Assembly (NCBI GenBank): GCA_017478515.1
Contig: JAFVDH010000003.1
Span: forward strand, 1-40,927
Direction of reading: 5' to 3'
DNA: 40,927 bases
From: a bacterium
GTDB lineage: Bacteria; Cyanobacteriota; Vampirovibrionia; Gastranaerophilales; Gastranaerophilaceae
Notes under the pieces: model-generated
Told to the model about the DNA's origin: nothing
The model's input: only the letters and a program-made list of their open reading frames with translations
The model's database searches: none
Position numbers and translations under genes: made by a program
Shown here: piece after piece, positions 32,266 to 40,138 of the stretch
How the letters are laid out: every line of letters begins with the position of its first letter
Numbering within the stretch: the stretch's first letter is position 1

Positions 32266-33138
32266 ATGATTTTACAACAGAATAACGAAATTGATAAAAA
32301 ACTTTTGGAAGTTTTTAAAAAAGAAACAATCGATAATATAAACAAAGATAATCTGGGATTTATATTAATGACAATACCTTTGGAAAAAGAAAATGAAAAT
32401 GATATAACATTTAAAATTTATTATTCTCATAAATATAGTAAAGAAATTTATGATTTAAATAATCACGATTTACCAATCATAAATTTTCTTAATAAAAAAA
32501 ATATGTTAAGTGGATTTGAATTATCACATGATAAATATGATAAGTGTGCCCGATTTAATGCAAAATTACAAAATGCCAATAATAAAAATATTCTTGACCT
32601 ATTTGATTATCTTGAAAATAAAACAACTTTTATTGGCAAATATAAGGAAGAAATTTTAAAATTTTCAAGAATAGGACATCCGATACCAAGTGATTGGGAT
32701 TATGAATCATTGTTTTTCGTGGGGTTTGCAAATGATCAAAACCAAAATATTGAACAGGTAAAGTGTTACTGGATAAACGAAATTCTTGAAAACGAATATT
32801 ACATAAATTTTATAAAAGAAAGCAAAATAAAAGGATTATTGGAATTATTACCTATTGTGCAAAAAATAATACCTGAAAAGGGCCGTTATTTGTGGGGAGA
32901 AGGAATTGATTACAGTGATAAAGGTTCTTCTAATCACAAGATTTATATAAGTTATAAAGAAGAAACCTGTAAAAGTATTATTAATACATTTGCAAATAAT
33001 TCCACAATTGCACATAATATAAAACTCGTGACCGATTGGGCAAAAGTACATACCGAATTTTTAGGAGATGGCTTTGCAATTGGTAAAAATTCTGAAAACA
33101 ACTTAGTTTTAAATAGTTATTTCAGATTAAAAAAATAA
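32266..33138 (+). CDS. Unrecognised 290-aa protein with an internal strand-rich repeat
   Basis: No signal peptide and no membrane helix. Four segments share one pattern, a glycine/acidic stretch then a short strand with an aromatic: GFILMTIPLEKENENDITFK-IYY (about 31-53), FFVGFANDQNQNIEQVKCYW (about 150-169), GEGIDYSDKGSSNHKIYIS (about 206-224), and GDGFAIGKNSENNLVLNSYF (about 267-286). A repeated strand-turn-strand like this is found in ABBA-type aromatic/peptide prenyltransferases, where G.D....K.Y units repeat. That is only a visual impression. Neighbours (membrane protein, TPR protein) give no firm hint. Confidence 0.6.
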   Translation: MILQQNNEIDKKLLEVFKKETIDNINKDNLGFILMTIPLEKENENDITFKIYYSHKYSKEIYDLNNHDLPIINFLNKKNMLSGFELSHDKYDKCARFNAKLQNANNKNILDLFDYLENKTTFIGKYKEEILKFSRIGHPIPSDWDYESLFFVGFANDQNQNIEQVKCYWINEILENEYYINFIKESKIKGLLELLPIVQKIIPEKGRYLWGEGIDYSDKGSSNHKIYISYKEETCKSIINTFANNSTIAHNIKLVTDWAKVHTEFLGDGFAIGKNSENNLVLNSYFRLKK

Positions 33139-33166
33139 TATAATAATTTTATAAAAAGGATAAATT

Positions 33167-33631
33167 TTGTTTTGGAAATTCATATTTGCCGCAAATATAG
33201 TTGTATTAATAAGGTATGTGTCTTTAATACCGTATAAATTGAACATTCTCCATAAATTGATAGAGGCAAACAGTTTAATTTATGACAAAATATACCTAAA
33301 AATTTTGACGTCTTTTTCATACTTAATTTTTCTTTTTGAAATATCATTTATGATTTTGACGGCTGCTATTATATTTGAAAAAGGATTTAGAAAAAATATT
33401 TTTAATAAAACTCTTTTGAAAATAATTTTTTGGAGCTTTATTTTACCTGTAATACTGCTTTCTTCAATAGGGCTTTTATATAATGCATTTATATCAAATG
33501 TTTGGCAGATTACATTGAAAGATTTGCTCATATTTGCATATAACATAATTATTTTGACAGGTATAGCACAATTAGCATACAAAAAAGAGACTAATAATGA
33601 ACTTATTGAACATGAAGAAATTGAAGAATAA
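33167..33631 (+). CDS. Membrane protein with four predicted helices, unknown function
   Basis: 154 aa from a TTG at 33167, which has AAAGGA about 6 bases upstream. Hydrophobic segments at about 3-20, 46-70, 85-105 and 119-137, with a basic patch between the second and third and an acidic tail NELIEHEEIEE. The end overlaps the next gene by 35 bases in another frame. I do not recognise a family. Confidence 0.65.
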   Translation: MFWKFIFAANIVVLIRYVSLIPYKLNILHKLIEANSLIYDKIYLKILTSFSYLIFLFEISFMILTAAIIFEKGFRKNIFNKTLLKIIFWSFILPVILLSSIGLLYNAFISNVWQITLKDLLIFAYNIIILTGIAQLAYKKETNNELIEHEEIEE

Positions 33632-34529
33632 TAAAGTATTTAACGTTATATCAGGAATATTGTGCCTTGCTGTTTTTACAACCATATTATTTTTGCCAGA
33701 ACCGCAGGAACAAATTCAAAATAATTATGACTACAAAAAATGCATGTTCGAAAATGTAGAAGATTACGAAAACACAGACATAATAAAATACAGTCTTCCG
33801 CACAACACAATGCTCTATATGCATTATATAAATACCGGCAGATATCAAGATGCACTTAAAACTATTTATAAATACAAAAAAGAAGACTTTTATCCGACCT
33901 GTTACAGATACCAAAGCAACAGAGTAAGATTTATATGCAAAACAAAAATGCGTATTTTTAATCATATTTTTGGAGACAAAACAAATATCAAGGAAATAAA
34001 ACACACTTATAAAGCCAATGCCTATTTTAAATCAGGAGATATTTCGGCAGCAAAACAAGAACTTTCACAGAAAAAAGAAAATTCTCCTCTGTCAGATAAA
34101 ATATCATTTAGAATATGTCTTGAAGAAAAGAATTTTAAAGAAGCCGAAAAACTTATAGAAAATAAAAATGCTTACGATAAAAAAATATATACGGCAGAAC
34201 TGTACTCTGCAAAAGAAAAGTACGAAACAGCCGAAAAATTATATACCGAATTAATAGAGACACTACCAAAAAGGGATGACATCAAAATAAGTTATGCTGT
34301 AATGATGATGAAACAAAATAAATATTTAAAAGCAATTAAAATTTTAAAATCGGCAAAAGATGAGCACTATTTTTATGCAATAAACTATAATTTAGGAATT
34401 TGTTATAAAAAAATAGGAAACAATAAACAGGCAAAAAAATATTTTGAAAAAGTACTGTCACAAAATCCGGATAACAAAGTATTTATAGAATATCTCGCAA
34501 CAGGAAAATTAATTCCATTTAACAGATAA
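33597..34529 (+). CDS. Membrane-anchored TPR-repeat protein
   Basis: 310 aa. A single N-terminal transmembrane helix (about 16-34) precedes a soluble region likely outside the cytoplasmic membrane. From about residue 135 on, helix pairs match TPRs: AYFKSGDISAAKQELSQK, AELYSAKEKYETAEKLYTEL, and the clear AINYNLGICYKKIGNNKQAK with KYFEKVLSQNPDN. Probably a scaffold for protein complexes. It overlaps the previous gene by 35 bases, so translation is coupled and the two products may act together. Its stop abuts the stop of the convergent acetyltransferase. Confidence 0.78.
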   Translation: MNLLNMKKLKNNKVFNVISGILCLAVFTTILFLPEPQEQIQNNYDYKKCMFENVEDYENTDIIKYSLPHNTMLYMHYINTGRYQDALKTIYKYKKEDFYPTCYRYQSNRVRFICKTKMRIFNHIFGDKTNIKEIKHTYKANAYFKSGDISAAKQELSQKKENSPLSDKISFRICLEEKNFKEAEKLIENKNAYDKKIYTAELYSAKEKYETAEKLYTELIETLPKRDDIKISYAVMMMKQNKYLKAIKILKSAKDEHYFYAINYNLGICYKKIGNNKQAKKYFEKVLSQNPDNKVFIEYLATGKLIPFNR

Positions 34530-35066
34530 TTAAATTTCACGTACAACTCTGCAAGGATTACCAAAAGCAAGAGAATTATCAGGAATATTTTTCGTAACAA
34601 CACTTCCTGCTCCAATAACGCAATTATTACCAATAGTTACGTTAGGCAAAACAACAACATTACCACCAAACCAAACATTATTACCAATAGTTATAGGCAA
34701 TGCCGTTTCAGCCCCCTTATTTCTTGTTTCGGCATCTAAAGGATGTATAGCAGTATAAAAAGAACAGTTAGGCCCGATAAAAACATTATCACCAAATTTT
34801 ACTTTTGCACAGTCTAATATCGTTAAATTATGGTTAGAATAAAAATTTTCTCCAATTTCTACATTATAACCATAATCACAAATAAACGGCTGCTCAATCA
34901 AAAATCGTTTACAAGTTTTGCCAAATATTTTTCTGATTAAAATTTCTCTTTCTTGAACTTTAGCCGGATGCAAATGATTAAAATCATAACATAAAGCTTT
35001 GCAAGCCAAACGTTCATGCTTTAATACTTCATCAATATCCGGAAAATAAATTTCACCGGAAAGCAT
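34530..35066 (-). CDS. Sugar O-acetyltransferase (Maa/LacA/NodL family)
   Basis: 178 aa. The N-terminal maltose-acetyltransferase part (MLSGEIYFPDIDEVLKHERL, CYDFN) is followed by a hexapeptide beta-helix: YGYNVEIGENFYSNHNLTIL, HPLDAETR with the catalytic His, ITIGNNVWFGGNVVVLPNVT, and the ending NPCRVVREI. It moves acetyl from acetyl-CoA to a hydroxyl of a sugar. Acceptor unknown. No intergenic space to the convergent TPR gene. Confidence 0.92.
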   Translation of the reverse strand: MLSGEIYFPDIDEVLKHERLACKALCYDFNHLHPAKVQEREILIRKIFGKTCKRFLIEQPFICDYGYNVEIGENFYSNHNLTILDCAKVKFGDNVFIGPNCSFYTAIHPLDAETRNKGAETALPITIGNNVWFGGNVVVLPNVTIGNNCVIGAGSVVTKNIPDNSLAFGNPCRVVREI

Positions 35067-35110
35067 TTTTCTTTTTCAGACTTCATAAAACTATTTTAAC
35101 ACAAAGAACT

Positions 35111-35740
35111 CTATTGAGCTTTTTTACCAATTTCTCTTTCGTTATCAAAAGAGCCAATTTTTTGTCCCATAAAATCAAACTGCTGTCCGCCGCCATTTCT
35201 TCCATATAAAGGATTACATTCGCCTGTTCTGATTTTAGTACCTTTAGGAACAATACAATCGCACATCATTGTAGGAACTTGCGGAAGAGCATATTTATCA
35301 GCGATTTCTTCAGGAGACAAACCTTTTATATCGTCATATCTCATAACCCATGAACCCTTTTGAAATGAAGATTTATTATCATAAGTTCTTACAAATCTAC
35401 AATCATGCGTAAGTTCAATAATATCAGCAGTTTCACCCTCTTTATACGGAGGGTCTGTATAACCTCTTGCAGCCCATTCTTCATTAGCCTTGCGTGTAGG
35501 CATTTCGCCAACCACTTTATACTTGCCTTCAATTTGGTATTCTTTACCACCTTGAACAATTGTCGCAGTTTTAGAAATGTTTAACGCAGCAAGAGCTGAA
35601 CTCAATATAGCCGAATTTCCCTCTTTTGAAATAACATCTGTGTTATTGGAAAGAGATTTAGAAATAGCCTTTTCAGGCTTTGTCCCTGCCGTGGAATCTA
35701 TTTTATTTAAACCTTTAAAACCAATATTTTGAACTTGCAT
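35111..35740 (-). CDS. Toxin-like protein: C-terminal polymorphic-toxin-type domain
   Basis: 209 aa from the ATG at 35740; a longer frame from 35758 adds six residues. The N-terminus (MQVQNIGFKGLNKID) and a Ser/Ala-rich linker carry no signal peptide. The C-terminal ~110 residues read SWVMRYDDIKGLSPEEIADK, then YALPQVPTMM, VPKGTKIRTGECNPLYGRNG and GGQQFDF. The arrangement 'GLS.E.I...YALP..PT...VP.GT..R.G..NP..G..GGG.QF' resembles C-terminal domains of bacterial polymorphic toxins (CdiA/RHS-type, TNT-like end). No immunity-like gene is obvious next to it. It may be an effector or a domesticated enzyme. Confidence 0.55.
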   Translation of the reverse strand: MQVQNIGFKGLNKIDSTAGTKPEKAISKSLSNNTDVISKEGNSAILSSALAALNISKTATIVQGGKEYQIEGKYKVVGEMPTRKANEEWAARGYTDPPYKEGETADIIELTHDCRFVRTYDNKSSFQKGSWVMRYDDIKGLSPEEIADKYALPQVPTMMCDCIVPKGTKIRTGECNPLYGRNGGGQQFDFMGQKIGSFDNEREIGKKAQ

Positions 35741-35857
35741 ACAATATAATAAAAACATTTTCTAAGTATAAATTGCTAATTTAAAAGGAATTCGGACAAA
35801 TTTTAAACTAAAAATTTTTATTTTAATTGGAATAACAGGTCTAAAAGTAGTACAATA

Positions 35858-35896
35858 AAAAAGGCGGGTTTCACAATATGTGAAACCCGCCTTTTT
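35858..35896. terminator. Strong terminator for the small Ser/Thr-rich protein gene
   Basis: A perfect 18-bp stem including AAGGCGGGTTTCACA and its complement, loop ATA. Runs of A and T on either side make it work in both directions. It lies 10 bases past the stop of the minus-strand gene. Confidence 0.92.
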
Positions 35897-35906
35897 CAGT
35901 TAATAC

Positions 35907-36200
35907 TTAATTAAGAACATCTCCAAACATGTCTTGCATGAATTTATCATGATCTTTTAAATCTTGTTGAGTATTTGCTTCTATTTGGTCAAAAACGCTT
36001 GTAACATCAACTTTTCTACCATCAGCTCCAACAGAATAGTGTTTTTGTTTTGGTTTAGCTTGGGCAGACTGAGATTGTTCTGCTTTTTGAGTATTAGACT
36101 TAGATGTACCTTGTCCTGCAGTAGATTTTGCAGGTTTAGATGTTTGAGATGCAACAGTAGTTGTTGCACTACCAGATGTTTTTCTTATTGGTGTACCCAT
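35907..36200 (-). CDS. Small Ser/Thr/Gln/Lys-rich protein, unknown
   Basis: 97 aa. The first 55 residues are low complexity and probably disordered (STAGQGTSKSNTQKAEQSQS); the end VDVTSVFDQIEANTQQDLKD and HDKFMQDMFGDVL looks helical and amphipathic. There is no signal peptide. AAAGGAG lies 6 bases before the ATG, one of the best sites in the window, and a very strong terminator follows, so it is likely made in quantity. Function not recognised; the build suits a secreted or protein-binding factor. Confidence 0.7.
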   Translation of the reverse strand: MGTPIRKTSGSATTTVASQTSKPAKSTAGQGTSKSNTQKAEQSQSAQAKPKQKHYSVGADGRKVDVTSVFDQIEANTQQDLKDHDKFMQDMFGDVLN

Positions 36201-36353
36201 TTTTAACTCCTTTCAATAAACTATTTCAGCAATTAATTCTTCTCTATTCCTTTTTTTCTTTACCTTTCTTGGTTTAAACACAAATAAAACCATACTTCCA
36301 TTATATTTATTTCATAAAATCATGCACATTCTTAATATATCTGCTTTATGAAA

Positions 36354-36767
36354 TTATTTATTTACAGATAGCGGTGTTCCTTTTTGTCCAAGATAAAAGA
36401 CAATAAGCTCTACCGGAACATTACCGGTATTTTTACCGTAATGATATTTACCTACTAATTCAGGCAATACTTCGCCCTCGTGAAGTGTTATTTCTTTATT
36501 ATCATCAGTAATAACAGTCAGAGTACCTTTTTTGACATAAGCAATATTAACTAAATCATGTTTATGCATCGGTAATTCTTCACCAACATTAATAATAATC
36601 TTTAATACGGTAGCTTCAGGAGTTTTAATTTTTAATTTTTTGTATTCCGTATTATCCCAAGTAGAAGTTGTTTTTAATAATACTTCTTTTTCTGCTGAAT
36701 AGGACACATTCGTTACAAACAAAGTCATTACAAGTAGAATAATAATTGATTTTATCACTTTAGTCAT
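36354..36767 (-). CDS. Secreted cupin-domain protein
   Basis: 137 aa. Signal peptide at 1-24 (MTKVIKSIIILLVMTLFVTN on, cleavage after SYS-A). One cupin barrel: VGEELPMHKHDLVNIAYVKK has the metal-binding His pair, GTLTVITDDNKEITLHEGEV the second motif, and KYHYGKNTGNVPVELIVFY the end. Such proteins bind or act on small sugars or other ligands in the periplasm. Substrate unknown. Confidence 0.8.
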   Translation of the reverse strand: MTKVIKSIIILLVMTLFVTNVSYSAEKEVLLKTTSTWDNTEYKKLKIKTPEATVLKIIINVGEELPMHKHDLVNIAYVKKGTLTVITDDNKEITLHEGEVLPELVGKYHYGKNTGNVPVELIVFYLGQKGTPLSVNK

Positions 36768-36891
36768 ATCTTTAATTTCTCAAAATTTAAATATAAAATC
36801 CGTAATTATAATATAATACCATAGAATACATGTCAAATTTATTTTCAATTAACTCTATGTTATAATAATTTCAGAATAAAGGGAAAAATTT

Positions 36892-37497
36892 ATGAAGTTT
36901 ATATTAAGCACTACATTGATTATATTTTGTATATTGTTGATAGTAGTAATACGTAAATTTAATGAGTTAAAAAACATTAAATTTAATCCACCACAAGTTT
37001 TGACGGATAAAAAAATATTAACGGTTTATTATTCAAACGGCGGTCATACTAAAGAAGTTGCACAAAATCTTCACTCCATTGTTGGCGGCGACATAAAAGA
37101 AGTACAACTGAATGAAAAATATCCGAATAATATTTTTAAAATGTCTAAACTGGTAAGAGAACACATGAAAGATGATTATCTTCCGAATATAAATGATGTC
37201 GATATTTCAAATTATGATATCGTTTTTGTTGGTTCACCGATTTGGAATTTTTCAATATCTCTGCCAATAAAAACATTTTTAAAAAACAACAATTTTGAAA
37301 ACAAAACTTTAATTCCGTTTTTTACATATTCAGGCGGTGTAAACAAAAAAAATATAATTAATGAAATTAAAGATACTGCAAATACAAAAGATACCAAAAA
37401 ATCTTTATTTATGTTTGAAAATGGAATTTTTCTTACCAAAGAACAATTAATAAAATGGTTAAATAATATAGAAAATTTTGTAAAATTTGAGGATTAA
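36892..37497 (+). CDS. Membrane-anchored flavodoxin
   Basis: 201 aa. One N-terminal transmembrane segment (about 3-21), then a flavodoxin fold: ILTVYYSNGGHTKEVAQNL (FMN phosphate loop, about 41-59), VFVGSPIWNFSISLPIKTFL, and FFTYSGGVNKK. It should carry electrons at the membrane as an FMN protein. The next gene, preA, begins 4 bases after its stop, so the two are made from one mRNA and the flavodoxin may be an electron partner for it. Confidence 0.86.
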   Translation: MKFILSTTLIIFCILLIVVIRKFNELKNIKFNPPQVLTDKKILTVYYSNGGHTKEVAQNLHSIVGGDIKEVQLNEKYPNNIFKMSKLVREHMKDDYLPNINDVDISNYDIVFVGSPIWNFSISLPIKTFLKNNNFENKTLIPFFTYSGGVNKKNIINEIKDTANTKDTKKSLFMFENGIFLTKEQLIKWLNNIENFVKFED

Positions 37498-37501
37498 ATA
37501 T

Positions 37502-38683
37502 ATGCCAACATTAACTACATCAATATTAGGAATAGAATTTGAAAACCCGTTTTTACTTGCCTCAGCACCTCCTACGGCATCAATAGAAAGTATTGATAAA
37601 GCATTTGAAATGGGTTGGGGAGGAGCAGTCTTAAAAACAATTACACCTGATGATTTAAAAATGAAAGAAGCAAGCCCTCGTTATGCAACAATTAAAAAAA
37701 ACGGTAAAGTCATTTGCTTTCAAAATATAGAACTGTTGAGTCATAAATCTGTTCAATATTGGGTTGACGGTATTAGATACTTAAAAGAAAAGCACCCGAC
37801 AAAAGTTATCATTGCAAGTATTATGGCTCCTGTTGAAAGAGAAGAGTGGCAAACTCTTGTTAAAACATTAAATAATACTCCGATTGATGCTTATGAGCTT
37901 AATTTCTCTTGTCCTCATGGAATGCCTGAAAGAAATATAGGTATGGCAATAGGTACAAGTGCGGAAATATCAATTTTAATTACTTCTTGGGTAAAATCAG
38001 TTGCAACAAAGCCTGTATTTGTAAAATTAACACCAAATGTAACGGATATAACTTGGGTTGCAAGTGCGGTTGAAAGAGCAGGAACAGACGGATTTGCGGC
38101 TATAAATACAGTTCAGGGATTTATGGGGATAAATCTTGAAACCCTTGAACCTGTACTTAATATAGACGGACAATCAACATATGGCGGACTATCAGGTGAA
38201 GCGGTTAAACCTATTGGCTTTAAATGCGTTGCTCAATTAAGACAGATTTCAAACTTGCCAATTTTAGGTATGGGCGGAATTTCAAATTGGGAAGATGCGG
38301 CACAATATATAGCACTTGGTTCAGATGCCGTTCAAATCTGTACAGAAGTTATGATGAACGGTTACGGAATAATTAAGGACTTAAAATCTGGTTTATTAAA
38401 TTATTTGGAATCAAAAGGATTTAACGATATATCAGAATTAAAGAATATTGCAATTTCTAAAATTACATCACATGAAAAACTTAATAAAAAAAATCATCTT
38501 TATCCTTTGATTAATAAAGAAAAGTGCGTATCATGCGGTAAATGCGTAAAAATATGCTCTGAATCCGAATATCACGCATTAAACATTGAGGAAAAATGCT
38601 TAAGTTTAAATAAAGAAATTTGTACAGGGTGTTCGTTATGTTCTCATATTTGCCCTAAAGAAGCTATAAAAATGAGCTGTTAA
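37502..38683 (+). CDS. preA: PreA-like dihydropyrimidine dehydrogenase / DHODH-family Fe-S flavoprotein
   Basis: 393 aa from the ATG at 37502 with TGAGG about 9 bases upstream (inside the end of the flavodoxin gene). The TIM barrel follows class-1 DHODH/PreA: NPFLLASAPPTAS, GWGGAVLKT, ELNFSCPHGMPERNIGMAIG, FVKLTPNVTDI, INTVQGFMGINLETLEP, YGGLSGEAVKPIGFKCVAQL, GMGGISNWEDAAQYI. A C-terminal two-cluster ferredoxin follows: CVSCGKCVKIC and CTGCSLCSHICP. Normally PreA works with PreT; no PreT is seen here, and the flavodoxin is the co-transcribed redox gene. The substrate is presumed to be a pyrimidine. Confidence 0.88.
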   Translation: MPTLTTSILGIEFENPFLLASAPPTASIESIDKAFEMGWGGAVLKTITPDDLKMKEASPRYATIKKNGKVICFQNIELLSHKSVQYWVDGIRYLKEKHPTKVIIASIMAPVEREEWQTLVKTLNNTPIDAYELNFSCPHGMPERNIGMAIGTSAEISILITSWVKSVATKPVFVKLTPNVTDITWVASAVERAGTDGFAAINTVQGFMGINLETLEPVLNIDGQSTYGGLSGEAVKPIGFKCVAQLRQISNLPILGMGGISNWEDAAQYIALGSDAVQICTEVMMNGYGIIKDLKSGLLNYLESKGFNDISELKNIAISKITSHEKLNKKNHLYPLINKEKCVSCGKCVKICSESEYHALNIEEKCLSLNKEICTGCSLCSHICPKEAIKMSC

Positions 38684-38692
38684 AATTAAATT

Positions 38693-40138
38693 TTACAAAT
38701 CTTCCGGTGTGATATCAATAACTTTTTCTTCTTCCTGTTTAAGAGGAAGACCTATTTCCTGTTCCAAATTTGCAGCGGTAACATTGTAATTCAATATTGC
38801 GTTATAAAAATCTAAACGAGCATTCAAATATGTATTTTCTCCATCTTTTAACTCTATGGCATCACCAACGCCGGCTTTATAACGACCCGTAACCTGTCTG
38901 TATTGTTCTTTTGCTTGGTCTAATGCAAGTTTTGCCATTATAATTGCTTCGGCTGCTGTTTGCAGTTCAGTATAACATTTTTTTACATTAAAATATACTG
39001 TGTCTTTTACCTCTTGATATCGTGCTTTTGTCATATTATATGTTGAACGAGCCTCATCAATTTGTTTTTTTATCCTTAATATATTTAATCCATCATAATT
39101 TAGACCTACTCCTATTTGTCCTGTTTGGACATCATATTCACTGCCTAAATTATTTCTGTAACTTCCAAATATTCCGATATTAGGAGTATAATTTCTTTTT
39201 TCTGCTCTTAAGTTCATCTTTGCCGCTTCCATTTCTTTTTGAGCAGACATTAATTCCGGTCTTACTTCAAATGCAAGTTTAATAGCCTCATCCGTATCTA
39301 TGCCAAATTTATTTAAAGACATCTCATCCGAAAGTTCGTAATTTATATATTCAGGAATACCCATTATTTTAGAGAGTCTGATTTTAGCAACTTTCAAAAC
39401 TTCTTCTGCTTTAACAAGATTTAATTTTGCTTTTCCAAGATTATATTCTGCGGTAACAATATCAAGTTTTGGCTTTTTACCATATTCATAAAATCCTTTT
39501 GCTTGGCTTAATTGTAATTCATAATCTTTAACGGTATCTTGATAAACTTGTACTTGTGCTTGTGCAAACAAAATATTATAGTAAGTCGCTTTTATATCAT
39601 AAATAATTATATTGATATTTTCTTTTGTATTTTCTTGAGCACCTTCATATTGTCGTTTTGCCATATCTGCAATGGCCTTTGTTTTACCAAAATCAAATAT
39701 CAACATATTAGCGGAAACAGAAGGTACATAACCGTTTGTGTCATAAACGCTTCGTTTGTAATATGGTGGTATTTCTTTATTGTAATGGCTTCCTGTTCTT
39801 GAGAATTCAAATCCTGCATTAATAGATGGGAAATAATTAGCCCAAGCCTGACCTATTCTAGATTTATAGGCATCCTGATTATAAAAAGATGCTTGTATTG
39901 CAGGATTATATTCTATTGCAATTCTGATACAATCATCTAATGAAAACACAGAATGCATATCATTAGTATATTTTGCTCTATTATCAATATTATAATCCTT
40001 TTTATTAACTTTCGGAACCGCTATTGATTGCGAATTCTTCTTATGTTTAAATCCGAAAGCCTTTGCTGTATCGGAATTTACTCCTACTATAGTTGTTATT
40101 AATACTGCAATTAAAAAATTTATATGAAATCTTTTCAT
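38693..40138 (-). CDS. TolC-family outer-membrane efflux channel
   Basis: 481 aa. Signal peptide at 1-28 ([20 protein letters not shown] on). Two OEP repeats: [40 protein letters not shown] and [54 protein letters not shown]. It forms the outer-membrane tube for the RND pump encoded just upstream, whose stop overlaps its start by 4 bases (ATGA). Distinct from the TolC-like gene at 29619, which goes with the MFS pump. Confidence 0.93.
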   Translation of the reverse strand: MKRFHINFLIAVLITTIVGVNSDTAKAFGFKHKKNSQSIAVPKVNKKDYNIDNRAKYTNDMHSVFSLDDCIRIAIEYNPAIQASFYNQDAYKSRIGQAWANYFPSINAGFEFSRTGSHYNKEIPPYYKRSVYDTNGYVPSVSANMLIFDFGKTKAIADMAKRQYEGAQENTKENINIIIYDIKATYYNILFAQAQVQVYQDTVKDYELQLSQAKGFYEYGKKPKLDIVTAEYNLGKAKLNLVKAEEVLKVAKIRLSKIMGIPEYINYELSDEMSLNKFGIDTDEAIKLAFEVRPELMSAQKEMEAAKMNLRAEKRNYTPNIGIFGSYRNNLGSEYDVQTGQIGVGLNYDGLNILRIKKQIDEARSTYNMTKARYQEVKDTVYFNVKKCYTELQTAAEAIIMAKLALDQAKEQYRQVTGRYKAGVGDAIELKDGENTYLNARLDFYNAILNYNVTAANLEQEIGLPLKQEEEKVIDITPEDL

